A DNA stretch of 23,355 nucleotides from an uncultured Bacillota bacterium (GCA_948907985.1 CAQWMM010000031.1:1-23355), one strand, 5' to 3'; positions 16,352 through 22,727 are shown, numbered from the stretch's first letter. Program-made: numbers and translations. The notes: a model not told the origin generated them from the letters alone.

Positions 16352-16770
16352 GATTATTGGCCCTTGATTTTGGCAGCGCCTATATCGGCGTAGCCGTCAG
16401 CGATCCTTTGGGGCTGACCGCGCAAGGACTGGGAACCTTGCGCCGCCGCAGCCACGCCGAGGATATGGCGGCCATTCGCCGCTATGTGGAGGAATATCAG
16501 CCGCAGGCCTTTGTGTTGGGCCTGCCCCTCAATATGGACGGCAGCCGCGGCCCGGCGGTGGACAGAGTGCAGTCTTTTGCCAGTCTGCTTAAGCAGGAGT
16601 TTCAGCTGCCGGTCTATTTTCAGGACGAGCGTCTGACCACGGTAGCCGCGCACCGCACGCTGATTGAGGCCGACTGCCGCCGGCAAAAACGCCGCCAGGT
16701 GGTGGATAAACTGGCGGCCACCCTGATTTTATCCACCTATCTGGAAAATCCCAACAATATAAAATCTTAA
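16348..16770 (+). CDS. ruvX: Holliday-junction resolvase-like protein RuvX/YqgF
   Basis: A 140-residue RNase H-fold nuclease. The family is linked to 5' processing of pre-16S rRNA and to Holliday-junction resolution. Key features are LALDFGSAYIGVAVSDPLG (4-22) with D7, LGLPLNMDGSRG (58-69), FQDERLTT (91-98) with E94, and DKLAATLIL (120-128) with D120. These are the expected acidic residues for two-metal catalysis. It starts within the ireB stop (ATGA overlap), so translation is probably coupled. Length is typical of the family. Confidence 0.95.
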   Translation: MRLLALDFGSAYIGVAVSDPLGLTAQGLGTLRRRSHAEDMAAIRRYVEEYQPQAFVLGLPLNMDGSRGPAVDRVQSFASLLKQEFQLPVYFQDERLTTVAAHRTLIEADCRRQKRRQVVDKLAATLILSTYLENPNNIKS

Positions 16771-16797
16771 TATTAAACCCTAAAGAGAGGAATTACC

Positions 16798-17091
16798 ATG
16801 ACGCAAAACGAGCTTACCAACGATAATATCATCACCCTGCTGGATGATAACGACGAGGCTATCGACTTTGAAATAATCGAGATGTTGGAGATAGCCGGCA
16901 AACGTTACGCTTTTCTGCTGCCCTTGAATGACGAAAACACCGGCGAAGAGGACGAAGAGGACGAGGCAGTGATTTTCCGGATCGATCCCAGCGATAACGG
17001 CGAAGAGATTTTCTCCTATATTGAAGATGATCAGGAATGGGAAATGGTTGTGGACGCTTATAACGACCTGTTATTTGACGAGGACGAATAG
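16798..17091 (+). CDS. DUF1292 family acidic protein
   Basis: A 97-residue, very acidic protein with no membrane segments. The arrangement of ITLLDDNDEAIDFEI (12-26), YAFLLP (37-42) and a C-terminal region ending in LFDEDE matches DUF1292 (YrzB-like), which usually follows ruvX in Bacillota. The function is unknown. The ATG follows an AGAGAGG site. It is the last gene of the alaS operon and is followed directly by a hairpin terminator. A small region of Glu/Asp repeats (EEDEEDEA, 51-58) separates two predicted beta segments. Confidence 0.9.
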   Translation: MTQNELTNDNIITLLDDNDEAIDFEIIEMLEIAGKRYAFLLPLNDENTGEEDEEDEAVIFRIDPSDNGEEIFSYIEDDQEWEMVVDAYNDLLFDEDE

Positions 17092-17100
17092 ACAAAATCC

Positions 17101-17149
17101 AAAAAAAAAAAAACACCACTCGTTGTTTTGAACGGGTGGCGTTTTTTTT
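17101..17149. terminator. Bidirectional hairpin terminator between the alaS operon and the convergent 17158 gene
   Basis: CACTCGTT (117-124 region) pairs with AACGGGTG around a GTTTTG loop, extended by further pairs with one mismatch or wobble depending on the strand. It is flanked by a run of A on the left and a run of eight T on the right, so it can terminate transcripts from both sides. Confidence 0.85.
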
Positions 17150-17157
17150 ACAGCTTT

Positions 17158-17538
17158 TTACAGCAATTCAGCTAACGGCATATTTTCTTCAAGTTTTTCT
17201 ATTCTTTCGTCCATTTTGATCATTTCATTCAGAACATCTTCGTCGACACAGTTAAGACGCACGGCCATAATATTATTTATCCACATTTCGGTCAGAACAG
17301 CGCGAAGTTTTAAAAACTCCCTGGAACTGGCGTCAATTTTATCTTTATTGTTTTGCAGACTATCAGCCAAATCCTCCAGCCTGTCTAATTCCTGATAGAT
17401 TACCACCTGCGCTTTCAACACACAGATTAAAAGCTGGTTTAAGGGGGTTCTTTCCTTGTCCGCCTCTAATTCCAGCACTATTTCACTCACTCGCCGCTCA
17501 ATACTATCCTGCAAATCTTTCTTCACAATTTCATGCAC
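17158..17538 (-). CDS. Hypothetical all-helical protein, divergent from an XRE regulator
   Basis: I do not recognise this protein. The GTG start at 17538 is preferred because GGCGGTGA lies 5 bases upstream; the in-frame GTG at 17547 would sit inside that site. It gives about 126 residues. Composition is acidic, Leu/Glu/Lys-rich and predicted helical throughout, with heptad-like patterns (YQELDRLEDLADSLQNN and DERIEKLEENMPL), suggesting a coiled coil or a helical bundle. There is no signal or membrane segment and no catalytic motif. The DNA is more AT-rich than the surrounding operons. It has a strong promoter overlapped by an inverted repeat and faces away from a small XRE gene, so it may be the regulated partner of that regulator. 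A toxin, an adaptor or a small accessory protein are all possible. Confidence 0.65.
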   Translation of the reverse strand: MHEIVKKDLQDSIERRVSEIVLELEADKERTPLNQLLICVLKAQVVIYQELDRLEDLADSLQNNKDKIDASSREFLKLRAVLTEMWINNIMAVRLNCVDEDVLNEMIKMDERIEKLEENMPLAELL

Positions 17539-17577
17539 GACAATCACCGCCTAATAAATAATATTTGTTACTAATAC

Positions 17578-17606
17578 ATTATATACTGTTATTTATTATG
17601 CGTCAA
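17578..17606 (-). promoter_or_regulatory. Near-consensus promoter for the 17158 gene
   Basis: TTGACG (17606-17601), a 17-base spacer and a perfect TATAAT (17583-17578) on the minus strand, about 40 bases before the GTG at 17538. One base differs from the consensus -35. The inverted repeat at 17598-17615 covers the -35 box. Confidence 0.75.
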
Positions 17607-17615
17607 TAGTCGCAT
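17598..17615. promoter_or_regulatory. Candidate operator between divergent genes
   Basis: ATGCG (17598-17602) and CGCAT (17611-17615) form an inverted repeat with an 8-base spacer. It lies over the -35 box of the leftward promoter and between a weak rightward TTATTA and TATAAA pair (17593-17598, 17616-17621). The position fits autorepression by the XRE protein, which is an inference. Confidence 0.5.
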
Positions 17616-17672
17616 TATAAATTATTTAATTTTCTTTCAACTTTGGATAAAATATATTCCAGAGGTGATATT

Positions 17673-17927
17673 GTGTCTAAAGAAAAATGGCTTTTTGATT
17701 ATACTAACAGATACCAAAACTTAGCCTTTGCTATTTCTTATTATCGCAAAAAACGTAATTTAACACAGGAACAATTAGCTGAAATGGCAGGAGTTACTAG
17801 GCAACATATTGGTTCTATTGAAGCGCCTAATATGTATAGAGGTATATCAATGGATGCGTTTTTTAATATAGCAAGTATTTTAGAAGTTGAACCATATTTG
17901 TTATTGAAATTTAATCCGGAAGAATAA
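17673..17927 (+). CDS. XRE-family helix-turn-helix transcriptional regulator
   Basis: A small DNA-binding protein of 84 residues from the GTG at 17673, chosen because AGAGGTGAT lies immediately upstream at correct spacing. An in-frame ATG at 17643 has no such site. The HTH_3 domain is clear: a first helix (LAFAISYYRKKRN), LTQEQLAEMAGVTRQHIGSIE as the helix-turn-helix, and a third-helix region ending in ILEVEPYLLLKF. Nothing follows the HTH, so it is a single-domain regulator. Codon use is strongly AT-rich (AAA, TTA, GAA, ATT), unlike the flanking operons, which suggests acquisition. It is divergent to the unknown 17158 gene and probably controls it and itself through the repeat between them. 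Confidence 0.88.
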   Translation: MSKEKWLFDYTNRYQNLAFAISYYRKKRNLTQEQLAEMAGVTRQHIGSIEAPNMYRGISMDAFFNIASILEVEPYLLLKFNPEE

Positions 17928-17987
17928 ATTATTTTTAGCTTATTTGCTCACCCATTCCGTTGCCAGCCTTATGCCTTTAAAGCCCAG

Positions 17988-18035
17988 AAAACCCCTTGGA
18001 GTCGCACCTCCAAGGGGTTTTCGTTTTGCTTTTTG
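17988..18035 (+). terminator. Strong hairpin terminator after the XRE gene
   Basis: AAAACCCCTTGGAG (17988-18001) and its exact complement (18008-18021) enclose a 6-base loop, a 14-bp perfect stem. On the plus strand it is followed by T-rich sequence, as expected for termination. On the minus strand the stem is followed only by the four T of the stem itself and then by GC-containing sequence, so termination in that direction is less certain. Confidence 0.85.
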
Positions 18036-18069
18036 TTGCAATTTTTTGCTGAATTTTTATTGCTCTTTT

Positions 18070-18098
18070 ATTATAACACCCATACCCAACTTTGTCAA
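18070..18098 (-). promoter_or_regulatory. Exact-consensus sigma-A promoter facing the hairpin and the XRE gene
   Basis: On the minus strand TTGACA (18098-18093), a 17-base spacer and TATAAT (18075-18070) match the consensus at all twelve positions. It lies just downstream of the MBL hydrolase gene. Predicted transcription would begin near 18063 and run into the 14-bp hairpin at 17988-18021, then antisense to the XRE gene. No conventional gene with a ribosome-binding site follows it; the only open frame is a 33-codon TTG ORF ending at 17940. Confidence 0.65.
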
Positions 18099-18134
18099 GC
18101 AAAAAAAACGATTGCTTAGCTTAATTAAAAAATC

Positions 18135-19013
18135 TCAAACTGTACGCCATAACAGCATATTGTCCACAAAATCAGCGGAAATTTTGCCGCCGTCCTTTAA
18201 CCAGGTCAGATAAGAACGTATCGTGCTGCCCACCAGCACATACTGTTCAAAGTTCATCACCAAATTATAGGCCGCAAACACACGCTGCAAAATCTGTTCA
18301 AAGGGCAAAGGCTCCCGACAGATACACAAAATCTGCTCGGCCACCTGCTCAACCTTAGCGCGGTTATACTGCACCAAATCGCGCAAATCCTCCCCGGCCT
18401 CCGCATGAGAGGGTACAAAAACTTTGGCCTGCATTTTCTCCACCAGCGCCAAAGTCTGCAAATAAGCCTCCACATCATAAATAAAAGCCACCGCGTATTT
18501 ATCCAAAGTTTCCCGGCTGCTCAAACAATCCGCTAAAAACACCGTATCGTCCGGCGTGCGGAAACCAACCATATCAAAAAAATGGCCGGGCAGCGGCAGA
18601 ACCTCCACCTCCTGCGGAAAAGCCGGCGAATTAAACGGCTCCACCACGCTGGGCTTGGCCAACAAAAACTTATGCCGCAAATCCTTGCCCGGAAAACCGC
18701 CATACAAAAACGAAGGCTCCAACAGCGGATAACTGGTAAAAGCCGCCTCAATACCACCGGCAAAAACCCGGCAGCCGGTTTGCGCCTGCAAATACTGGTT
18801 GCCGCCAATATGGTCAGCGTTAGAATGGGTATTCAAAATCCCCCGCAAATGCCAGCCGTTTTTTTCCAAAATTTGGCGTACTTTACGCCCGGCGTCTTTA
18901 TCGTTGCCGCTGTCAATCAAATAAATTTCGTTTTCAGCCGCCAGATAAACGCCTATTTTCGCCGGGCAGTCAATATAATATGTTTTTTCGTTTACTTGTA
19001 CTAATTCATACAT
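18135..19013 (-). CDS. MBL-fold metallo-hydrolase with a variant metal motif
   Basis: A 292-residue metallo-beta-lactamase-fold protein. The signature is NTHSNADHIGGN (61-72). Canonical enzymes have HxHxDH, but here the second His is Asn (H63, N65, D67, H68). Other ligands appear present: H144 (LPGHFFD), D162 (LADCLS) and H203 (VPSHAEAG). The C-terminal 80 residues are helical and resemble the extra domain of small-molecule MBL hydrolases. The substrate is unknown: glyoxalase II-like, lactonase or other thioester and phosphodiester activities are all possible. It starts 2 bases after the nusB stop, so it is co-transcribed with nusB. The start ATG at 19013 is well placed for coupling. Confidence 0.85.
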   Translation of the reverse strand: MYELVQVNEKTYYIDCPAKIGVYLAAENEIYLIDSGNDKDAGRKVRQILEKNGWHLRGILNTHSNADHIGGNQYLQAQTGCRVFAGGIEAAFTSYPLLEPSFLYGGFPGKDLRHKFLLAKPSVVEPFNSPAFPQEVEVLPLPGHFFDMVGFRTPDDTVFLADCLSSRETLDKYAVAFIYDVEAYLQTLALVEKMQAKVFVPSHAEAGEDLRDLVQYNRAKVEQVAEQILCICREPLPFEQILQRVFAAYNLVMNFEQYVLVGSTIRSYLTWLKDGGKISADFVDNMLLWRTV

Positions 19014-19015
19014 AA

Positions 19016-19723
19016 TTATTTATAGGGCAAATCCTCCGGCTCCGGCGCAATCCGGTCAGCCTCGGTGATGTCCGCCTTACGAATTTTGCGGAAAGTACGC
19101 ACCGGCTCCGGCGCAGGCTGGGCTTTGCCCTGCTTGGCGAATTTTTTATCCGCCGCCTTGCGCGCCGCCGCCATGGTATCCTCCGCAGCCTTTTCCGCCC
19201 AGGCCTGCTCCGCCGCCCTGGCCAGCTTTTCCGCCGCCGCCTGCCGCTCGGCCTCGGCCTGTTTAAGCCGCTTTTCCGCCAAATTCAGCTGCGCCGCGTC
19301 TAACTGATAATCAGCAGCTTTTTCATTCAAAACCGCATGGGCAAACTTATCCAACACCGCGTTAACAAAGCCGGGCGAGTCATCGGTGCCAAACTCGCGC
19401 GCCAACTCAATAGCCTCGTCAATCACGATCGGCTGTGGGCTTTCCGGCAAATATTTCAATTCATACATCGCCAAATGCAGCACAAGCCTGTCCACCGAAC
19501 ACAAACGCTCATACTGCCAACCCTTGGCCAGACGGCGAATATACTGTTCGGTTTCAAAACGCTTTTGCCAGGCGCCGTCAGCCAAAGCCACCGCAAAATC
19601 CGCCGATTTGGCCGGCAGTTCCGCCTGGTTAAGGGTATATTCCGCCATTTGCCACTCATTCGCGCCCTCAATCAACTGAAACAGCATCAAAAAAGCTGTT
19701 TCCCGCGCCTTATGCCTGCTCAA
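19016..19723 (-). CDS. nusB: Transcription antitermination factor NusB with a long charged C-terminal extension
   Basis: NusB binds boxA RNA with NusE (S10) in rRNA antitermination. Residues 1-132 form a normal NusB domain: SRHKARETAFLMLFQL (2-17), the RRLAKGWQYERLCSVDRLVL helix region (63-82) and VIDEAIELAREFGTDDSPGFVN (100-121). The protein does not stop at the usual 130-150 residues. It continues for about 100 residues that are rich in Ala, Glu, Lys and Gln (138-200, probable coiled coil) and then Pro-containing and basic (KAQPAPEPVRTFRKIRK). The frame is continuous with no sign of a frameshift. The start overlaps the DUF2273 stop by 4 bases. Confidence 0.93.
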   Translation of the reverse strand: MSRHKARETAFLMLFQLIEGANEWQMAEYTLNQAELPAKSADFAVALADGAWQKRFETEQYIRRLAKGWQYERLCSVDRLVLHLAMYELKYLPESPQPIVIDEAIELAREFGTDDSPGFVNAVLDKFAHAVLNEKAADYQLDAAQLNLAEKRLKQAEAERQAAAEKLARAAEQAWAEKAAEDTMAAARKAADKKFAKQGKAQPAPEPVRTFRKIRKADITEADRIAPEPEDLPYK

Positions 19724-19971
19724 AAGCCCTGTCCTCCTTGTTTTTTGCGCCGGTTATGCCAGCGCTCTTTAATAGCTTGAAAATCCGGCCCCTCGCCGGC
19801 GTCCACTTTAACGCCGATATATAACCCCACGGCAATACACAGGCCCACAACAAAGGTTCGCCAAAAACCGAAGGCGGCAAAAGACAATCCCAAAAGCACG
19901 CCCAAAAGCAAACCAAGCGCAGTTGCCGGGTGCTTATAAACAAACTCTTTGCACCAATCAATAAAACCCAC
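19720..19971 (-). CDS. DUF2273 family small membrane protein
   Basis: An 83-residue protein with two hydrophobic helices (about 17-35 and 37-53), a short basic C-terminus and the features of DUF2273, which often accompanies amaP and asp23 in Bacillota. It probably helps to anchor or organise the Asp23 envelope system, but its biochemical role is unknown. The GTG start is preceded by AAGGAGGCGG. It overlaps nusB by 4 bases and follows amaP by 47 bases. Confidence 0.85.
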   Translation of the reverse strand: MGFIDWCKEFVYKHPATALGLLLGVLLGLSFAAFGFWRTFVVGLCIAVGLYIGVKVDAGEGPDFQAIKERWHNRRKKQGGQGF

Positions 19972-20018
19972 AGCTCACCGCCTCCTTATTTTGTTCAAAC
20001 CGGCTTCCTGTTCCGGCT

Positions 20019-20603
20019 TTAAAGTGTTGGATCTTTTTTTTCGATATTAAAATCAGGCGCGCTGTTGTCAGCGATAACATCGGCAATAATAATTTTCACC
20101 GCCGCCACTTTCAGCCCCACCATATTTTCCAGCTGTTGTTTAACAGAGTTTTGCAGATTATTAGCCAACTCGGGAATATTTGCCTCTGCCGAAGCCACCA
20201 CTTTCAGCAAAATCTGTGCGCCGTCCGCGGATTGGCTGATTTTGCTTTCCAACTCCTTAATAGCCGGATAATCCTTTTTTTGCTGCTGAATAATGCAGTC
20301 CACCGCTGCTGTGCTGATCTGCACATTAGCGCCAGCCTCGCCGACAATAATCACGTTTTGATTGCCGCCTTCCTTTTTGCGCCCGGACGAATGAAACACC
20401 ACGCCGAACAACAGCAGAATTGCCAAAAGCAGCAGACAAGCGGCGATGATCAAAGTAATCCAGCGGTTTTGCGTCATCATGGTGGCCAGCCAGTTTACAT
20501 AGCGCAAAAGATTTGCGTCATAGCAGGCCCAAATACCGCCGACGCCCACGGCCCCCAGGCACAAACAAAATAAAAACAAAAGCATTTTTTCTAAAAATCT
20601 CAT
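20019..20603 (-). CDS. amaP: Alkaline-shock-response membrane anchor protein AmaP
   Basis: A 194-residue protein with two N-terminal transmembrane helices (about 7-27 and 50-72) and a cytoplasmic Asp23/Gls24-like domain after about residue 85. In Staphylococcus aureus AmaP holds the abundant Asp23 protein at the membrane. Supporting motifs are the QISTAAVDCIIQQQ and LKVVASAEANIPELANNLQ segments (94-107 and 132-150). The order asp23-amaP-DUF2273 is conserved in this group. It lies 143 bases after asp23, with an RNA hairpin in the gap, so it may be partly uncoupled from it. Confidence 0.88.
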   Translation of the reverse strand: MRFLEKMLLFLFCLCLGAVGVGGIWACYDANLLRYVNWLATMMTQNRWITLIIAACLLLLAILLLFGVVFHSSGRKKEGGNQNVIIVGEAGANVQISTAAVDCIIQQQKKDYPAIKELESKISQSADGAQILLKVVASAEANIPELANNLQNSVKQQLENMVGLKVAAVKIIIADVIADNSAPDFNIEKKDPTL

Positions 20604-20694
20604 AACTATCCACCCTTAATCCAACTAAAGTGTAGCTGCCCGAACCCTCGCCCTTTTTACGGGCACAGCGCTAAAAACCGTCTAAGACAGCAAA

Positions 20695-20720
20695 GGGCTA
20701 TGGCCAAACGGCAATAGCCC
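20695..20720 (-). terminator. Hairpin in the asp23-amaP gap, possible attenuator
   Basis: GGGCTAT (20695-20701) and ATAGCCC (20714-20720) form a 7-bp stem, extended inward by three more pairs past one mismatch. On the transcribed minus strand it is followed by a short, interrupted T-run, so it may terminate only part of the transcripts. That would make Asp23 more abundant than AmaP, consistent with what is known for these proteins. Confidence 0.4.
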
Positions 20721-20746
20721 CAAACAGGCAAATTAACAAATATGGC

Positions 20747-21166
20747 CTATTCTTCAGCAGGAGTTGTTTCCAGATTAACATCCTCTGCCTTTTCTTCCAC
20801 AAACTGCACGCCGGTAACATGTACATTAACCGCCGTAACATTCAGGCCGGTCATATCACCAACAGCTGTTGAAACCGCATACTGAATATTGCCGGCAACC
20901 TCCGGGATCTTCTTGCCATATTCAATAATAATGCTAATGTCAATCGCCACGTCATTATCAGTGATTTCCACCTTAACGCCCTTTGTAAGCTGCTTTTTGC
21001 CCAGCATCTGCGAAAGCCCGCTGACCATATTGCCGCTCATCCCGGCAACGCCTTCAATCTCCGAAGCTGCAATACCTGCAATCGTAGCCACTACGTCGTT
21101 GGCAATCTTTACAGTATTTGTATCTTCCTGATTTTGAACCTCAACCTCCAAAATCTGTTCATCCAT
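20747..21166 (-). CDS. Asp23/Gls24 family envelope stress response protein
   Basis: A 139-residue cytoplasmic protein from the ATG at 21166, chosen because AGGAGGTG lies 6-8 bases upstream. A GTG at 21175 overlaps that site. The Asp23 domain spans most of the chain: VKIANDVVATIAGIAASEIEGV (19-40, helices), KGVKVEITDNDVAIDISI (strands) and YGKKIPEVAGNIQYAV. The C-terminus is acidic. Asp23 proteins are abundant, membrane-associated via AmaP, and rise under alkaline or envelope stress. It has its own promoter at 21196-21224 and leads the asp23-amaP-DUF2273-nusB-MBL cluster. Confidence 0.93.
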   Translation of the reverse strand: MDEQILEVEVQNQEDTNTVKIANDVVATIAGIAASEIEGVAGMSGNMVSGLSQMLGKKQLTKGVKVEITDNDVAIDISIIIEYGKKIPEVAGNIQYAVSTAVGDMTGLNVTAVNVHVTGVQFVEEKAEDVNLETTPAEE

Positions 21167-21195
21167 GGAACACACCTCCTAGTTTTTATACCCCA

Positions 21196-21224
21196 ATTAT
21201 ATCACAGAAGAATAATTATAGCAA
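21196..21224 (-). promoter_or_regulatory. Sigma-A-type promoter for asp23
   Basis: TTGCTA (21224-21219), a 17-base spacer and TATAAT (21201-21196) on the minus strand, 30 bases before the asp23 ATG. It separates asp23 from the spoIIIA genes, so asp23 can be expressed outside sporulation. No alternative sigma-B-type boxes were recognised. Confidence 0.7.
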
Positions 21225-21313
21225 GTAAAATTTTGTATTCCACCTGAATATTTGGCTATTTTTTTGTACCGTTTGCCGCTAACGCTTCCATTTGTTAAAT
21301 ATATTTTTTCGCT

Positions 21314-22123
21314 TTAATCTTTCAAAACAATTATCACATTTTCAAAACCAATACCTGTATAATTATCCACCAGACGGGCAATTTTTTCTGCCTCCCGGTC
21401 GGCCATACCCTCTGCCGGCTGTTTGCCCAGGCCAAGAACCACGTTCACCTTTTCCGGCTGAATAAACACCACGGCCTCGCCGCCATACTGCGCCACCAAA
21501 ATACTTTCCAGCATCAATTCCTGCTCAATGGCCCCGGCCTGCTCAATAACCTTATGCTGGGCTTCGTCGCGCATATCGTCGCTGGTTTTTTCATCGTCAA
21601 TCAGGGCCTGTAAAAGCTCCAGCTGACGAGAACGCGCCTTTTCCCGCTCCAGCCGGTAATTGATAAAAAAGTCGCTGTCGCTGTTAATCGAATAGTTAGC
21701 TTTCGATTCTTCCTGGCCGGCGCTGGCCGCCTGCTCCGGCTTATTCTCCGCCGGCTCGTTTTTGTTCGTTGCCTCCTGATTTTGTTTATTTAAATTTTGT
21801 TCATTATTCTGCTGTTCATTATTATTTTGCTCATTATTTTTTTGTTCATTATTCTTCTGCCCATCCACATCGGCGTTCACCCGCTGAATATCATAAGGTA
21901 CCGTATCCGTAACATAAAGAACCTCCTGCTGCTGGGCGGCCAGATTCCGCCGGTCAACCTCTTCCAAACCAAACCAGGCCGAGAACATCACCAGCATAAC
22001 GGCAAATGTCAGGCTCCATTTGTTCAACGTCAGCTTTTTCAGCCAATTTGTTTTTTCCTCGTCCGCCGCCGAGATGGTTTTGCGCGGCCAACCCTGATAT
22101 GCCTTTTTGCTTTGTTTACTCAT
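21314..22123 (-). CDS. spoIIIAH: Stage III sporulation protein AH
   Basis: Mother-cell membrane protein that pairs with forespore SpoIIQ to form the sporulation channel. The 269 residues have a basic N-terminus, one transmembrane helix (about 36-52) and a C-terminal extracellular domain with SINSDSDFFINYRLEREKARS (about 145-165) and a ring-building fold ending in VDNYTGIGFENVIIVLKD (252-269). This is the YscJ/FliF-like domain. Between them lies a long Asn/Gln/Glu linker (about 86-140) with a tandem NNEQ repeat, longer and more polar than I would expect. It is the last gene of the spoIIIA operon. No terminator is visible after its stop. Confidence 0.94.
   Translation of the reverse strand: MSKQSKKAYQGWPRKTISAADEEKTNWLKKLTLNKWSLTFAVMLVMFSAWFGLEEVDRRNLAAQQQEVLYVTDTVPYDIQRVNADVDGQKNNEQKNNEQNNNEQQNNEQNLNKQNQEATNKNEPAENKPEQAASAGQEESKANYSINSDSDFFINYRLEREKARSRQLELLQALIDDEKTSDDMRDEAQHKVIEQAGAIEQELMLESILVAQYGGEAVVFIQPEKVNVVLGLGKQPAEGMADREAEKIARLVDNYTGIGFENVIIVLKD
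21797..21856 (-). repeat. In-frame tandem pentapeptide repeat within spoIIIAH
   Basis: Four 15-base units encode KNNEQ, KNNEQ, NNNEQ and QNNEQ (residues 90-109). The flanking residues (NLNKQ, NQEAT) look like decayed copies. The unit length is a multiple of three, so changes in copy number would alter linker length without breaking the frame. Confidence 0.75.
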
Positions 22124-22159
22124 TTTTGCTGCACCTCCAAATTTTTTATCGCCAATTTT

Positions 22160-22717
22160 TTATTCAGCTTCACAAATCACAATTTTATGCGCCGGCACCG
22201 CCAACAGATTTTGCAGCGCCTCGGCAATCTGGGCGCGCACAGTGGGATCGCCGCCGCCCTGCGCCACCACCAAAACCCCCTGAACCTCGGCCATGCTCTG
22301 CTGCACCAACACCGGCTCGCCGTTGCCGTCCGCCAAAACCAAACTGCCCGATGAAGTTTGTTCGCTGATGCTGCGCTGCTGGCCGCCGGCGGTGGTTTCT
22401 TCGGTGCTGCGCACGGTGGTACTGGCATTAACCGCGTATTCGGCCTGCGCACTGCGGGCAAAAGTTACCGAAACCCTGACCTCGCCCGCGCCCCGGATAC
22501 GGCTAAGCACCGCCGCCAGCCGCCCCTCCAGTTCCGCCTCTGCCGAAAGTTCGGCCTCCGGCAGGTTCACGTTAGCGTCCTGCGCCTCGCCCGGGCTAAA
22601 AGCGGTCAGCCAGCCAGAGGCCCCCATCAGCAACAGCCCCAAAACCAGCAAGCCGCCCAACAGCCCCAGCCGCCTTTTTTCTTTATCCCGCAAGCCCTCC
22701 AATATTTTCGGCCACAT
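22160..22717 (-). CDS. spoIIIAG: Stage III sporulation protein AG
   Basis: Forms large rings in the mother-cell membrane, part of the SpoIIIA-SpoIIQ channel. The 185 residues include a transmembrane helix at about 17-38 (LGLLGGLLVLGLLLMGASGWL). The extracellular ring domain carries ELEGRLAAVLSRIRGAGEVR (61-80), VSVTFARSAQAEYAV (81-95) and VLVVAQGGGDPTVRAQIAEALQNLL (about 148-172). This is the expected family pattern, close to the usual length. The ATG at 22717 follows the spoIIIAF stop by 10 bases and precedes spoIIIAH by 36 bases, consistent with one operon expressed from a sigma-E promoter outside the window. Confidence 0.95.
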   Translation of the reverse strand: MWPKILEGLRDKEKRRLGLLGGLLVLGLLLMGASGWLTAFSPGEAQDANVNLPEAELSAEAELEGRLAAVLSRIRGAGEVRVSVTFARSAQAEYAVNASTTVRSTEETTAGGQQRSISEQTSSGSLVLADGNGEPVLVQQSMAEVQGVLVVAQGGGDPTVRAQIAEALQNLLAVPAHKIVICEAE

Positions 22718-22727
22718 TAATCACACC

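Noticed and set aside
17988..18021. Possible tmRNA or tRNA 3' end because of the GTCGCACCTCC string
   Set aside because: The string is part of a perfect 14-bp hairpin; there is no acceptor stem partner, T-loop or CCA end nearby.
18099..18134. AAGCAA/TTGCTT arms after the MBL gene as an intrinsic terminator
   Set aside because: Only six A/T-biased pairs with the T-run inside the loop, not after the stem.
17944..18213. 89-codon plus-strand frame over the terminator after the XRE gene
   Set aside because: It runs through the hairpin and into the end of the MBL gene, has no ribosome-binding site and no family pattern.
21780..21870. Short repeats resembling a CRISPR array
   Set aside because: They are contiguous 15-base in-frame coding units without unique spacers, inside spoIIIAH.
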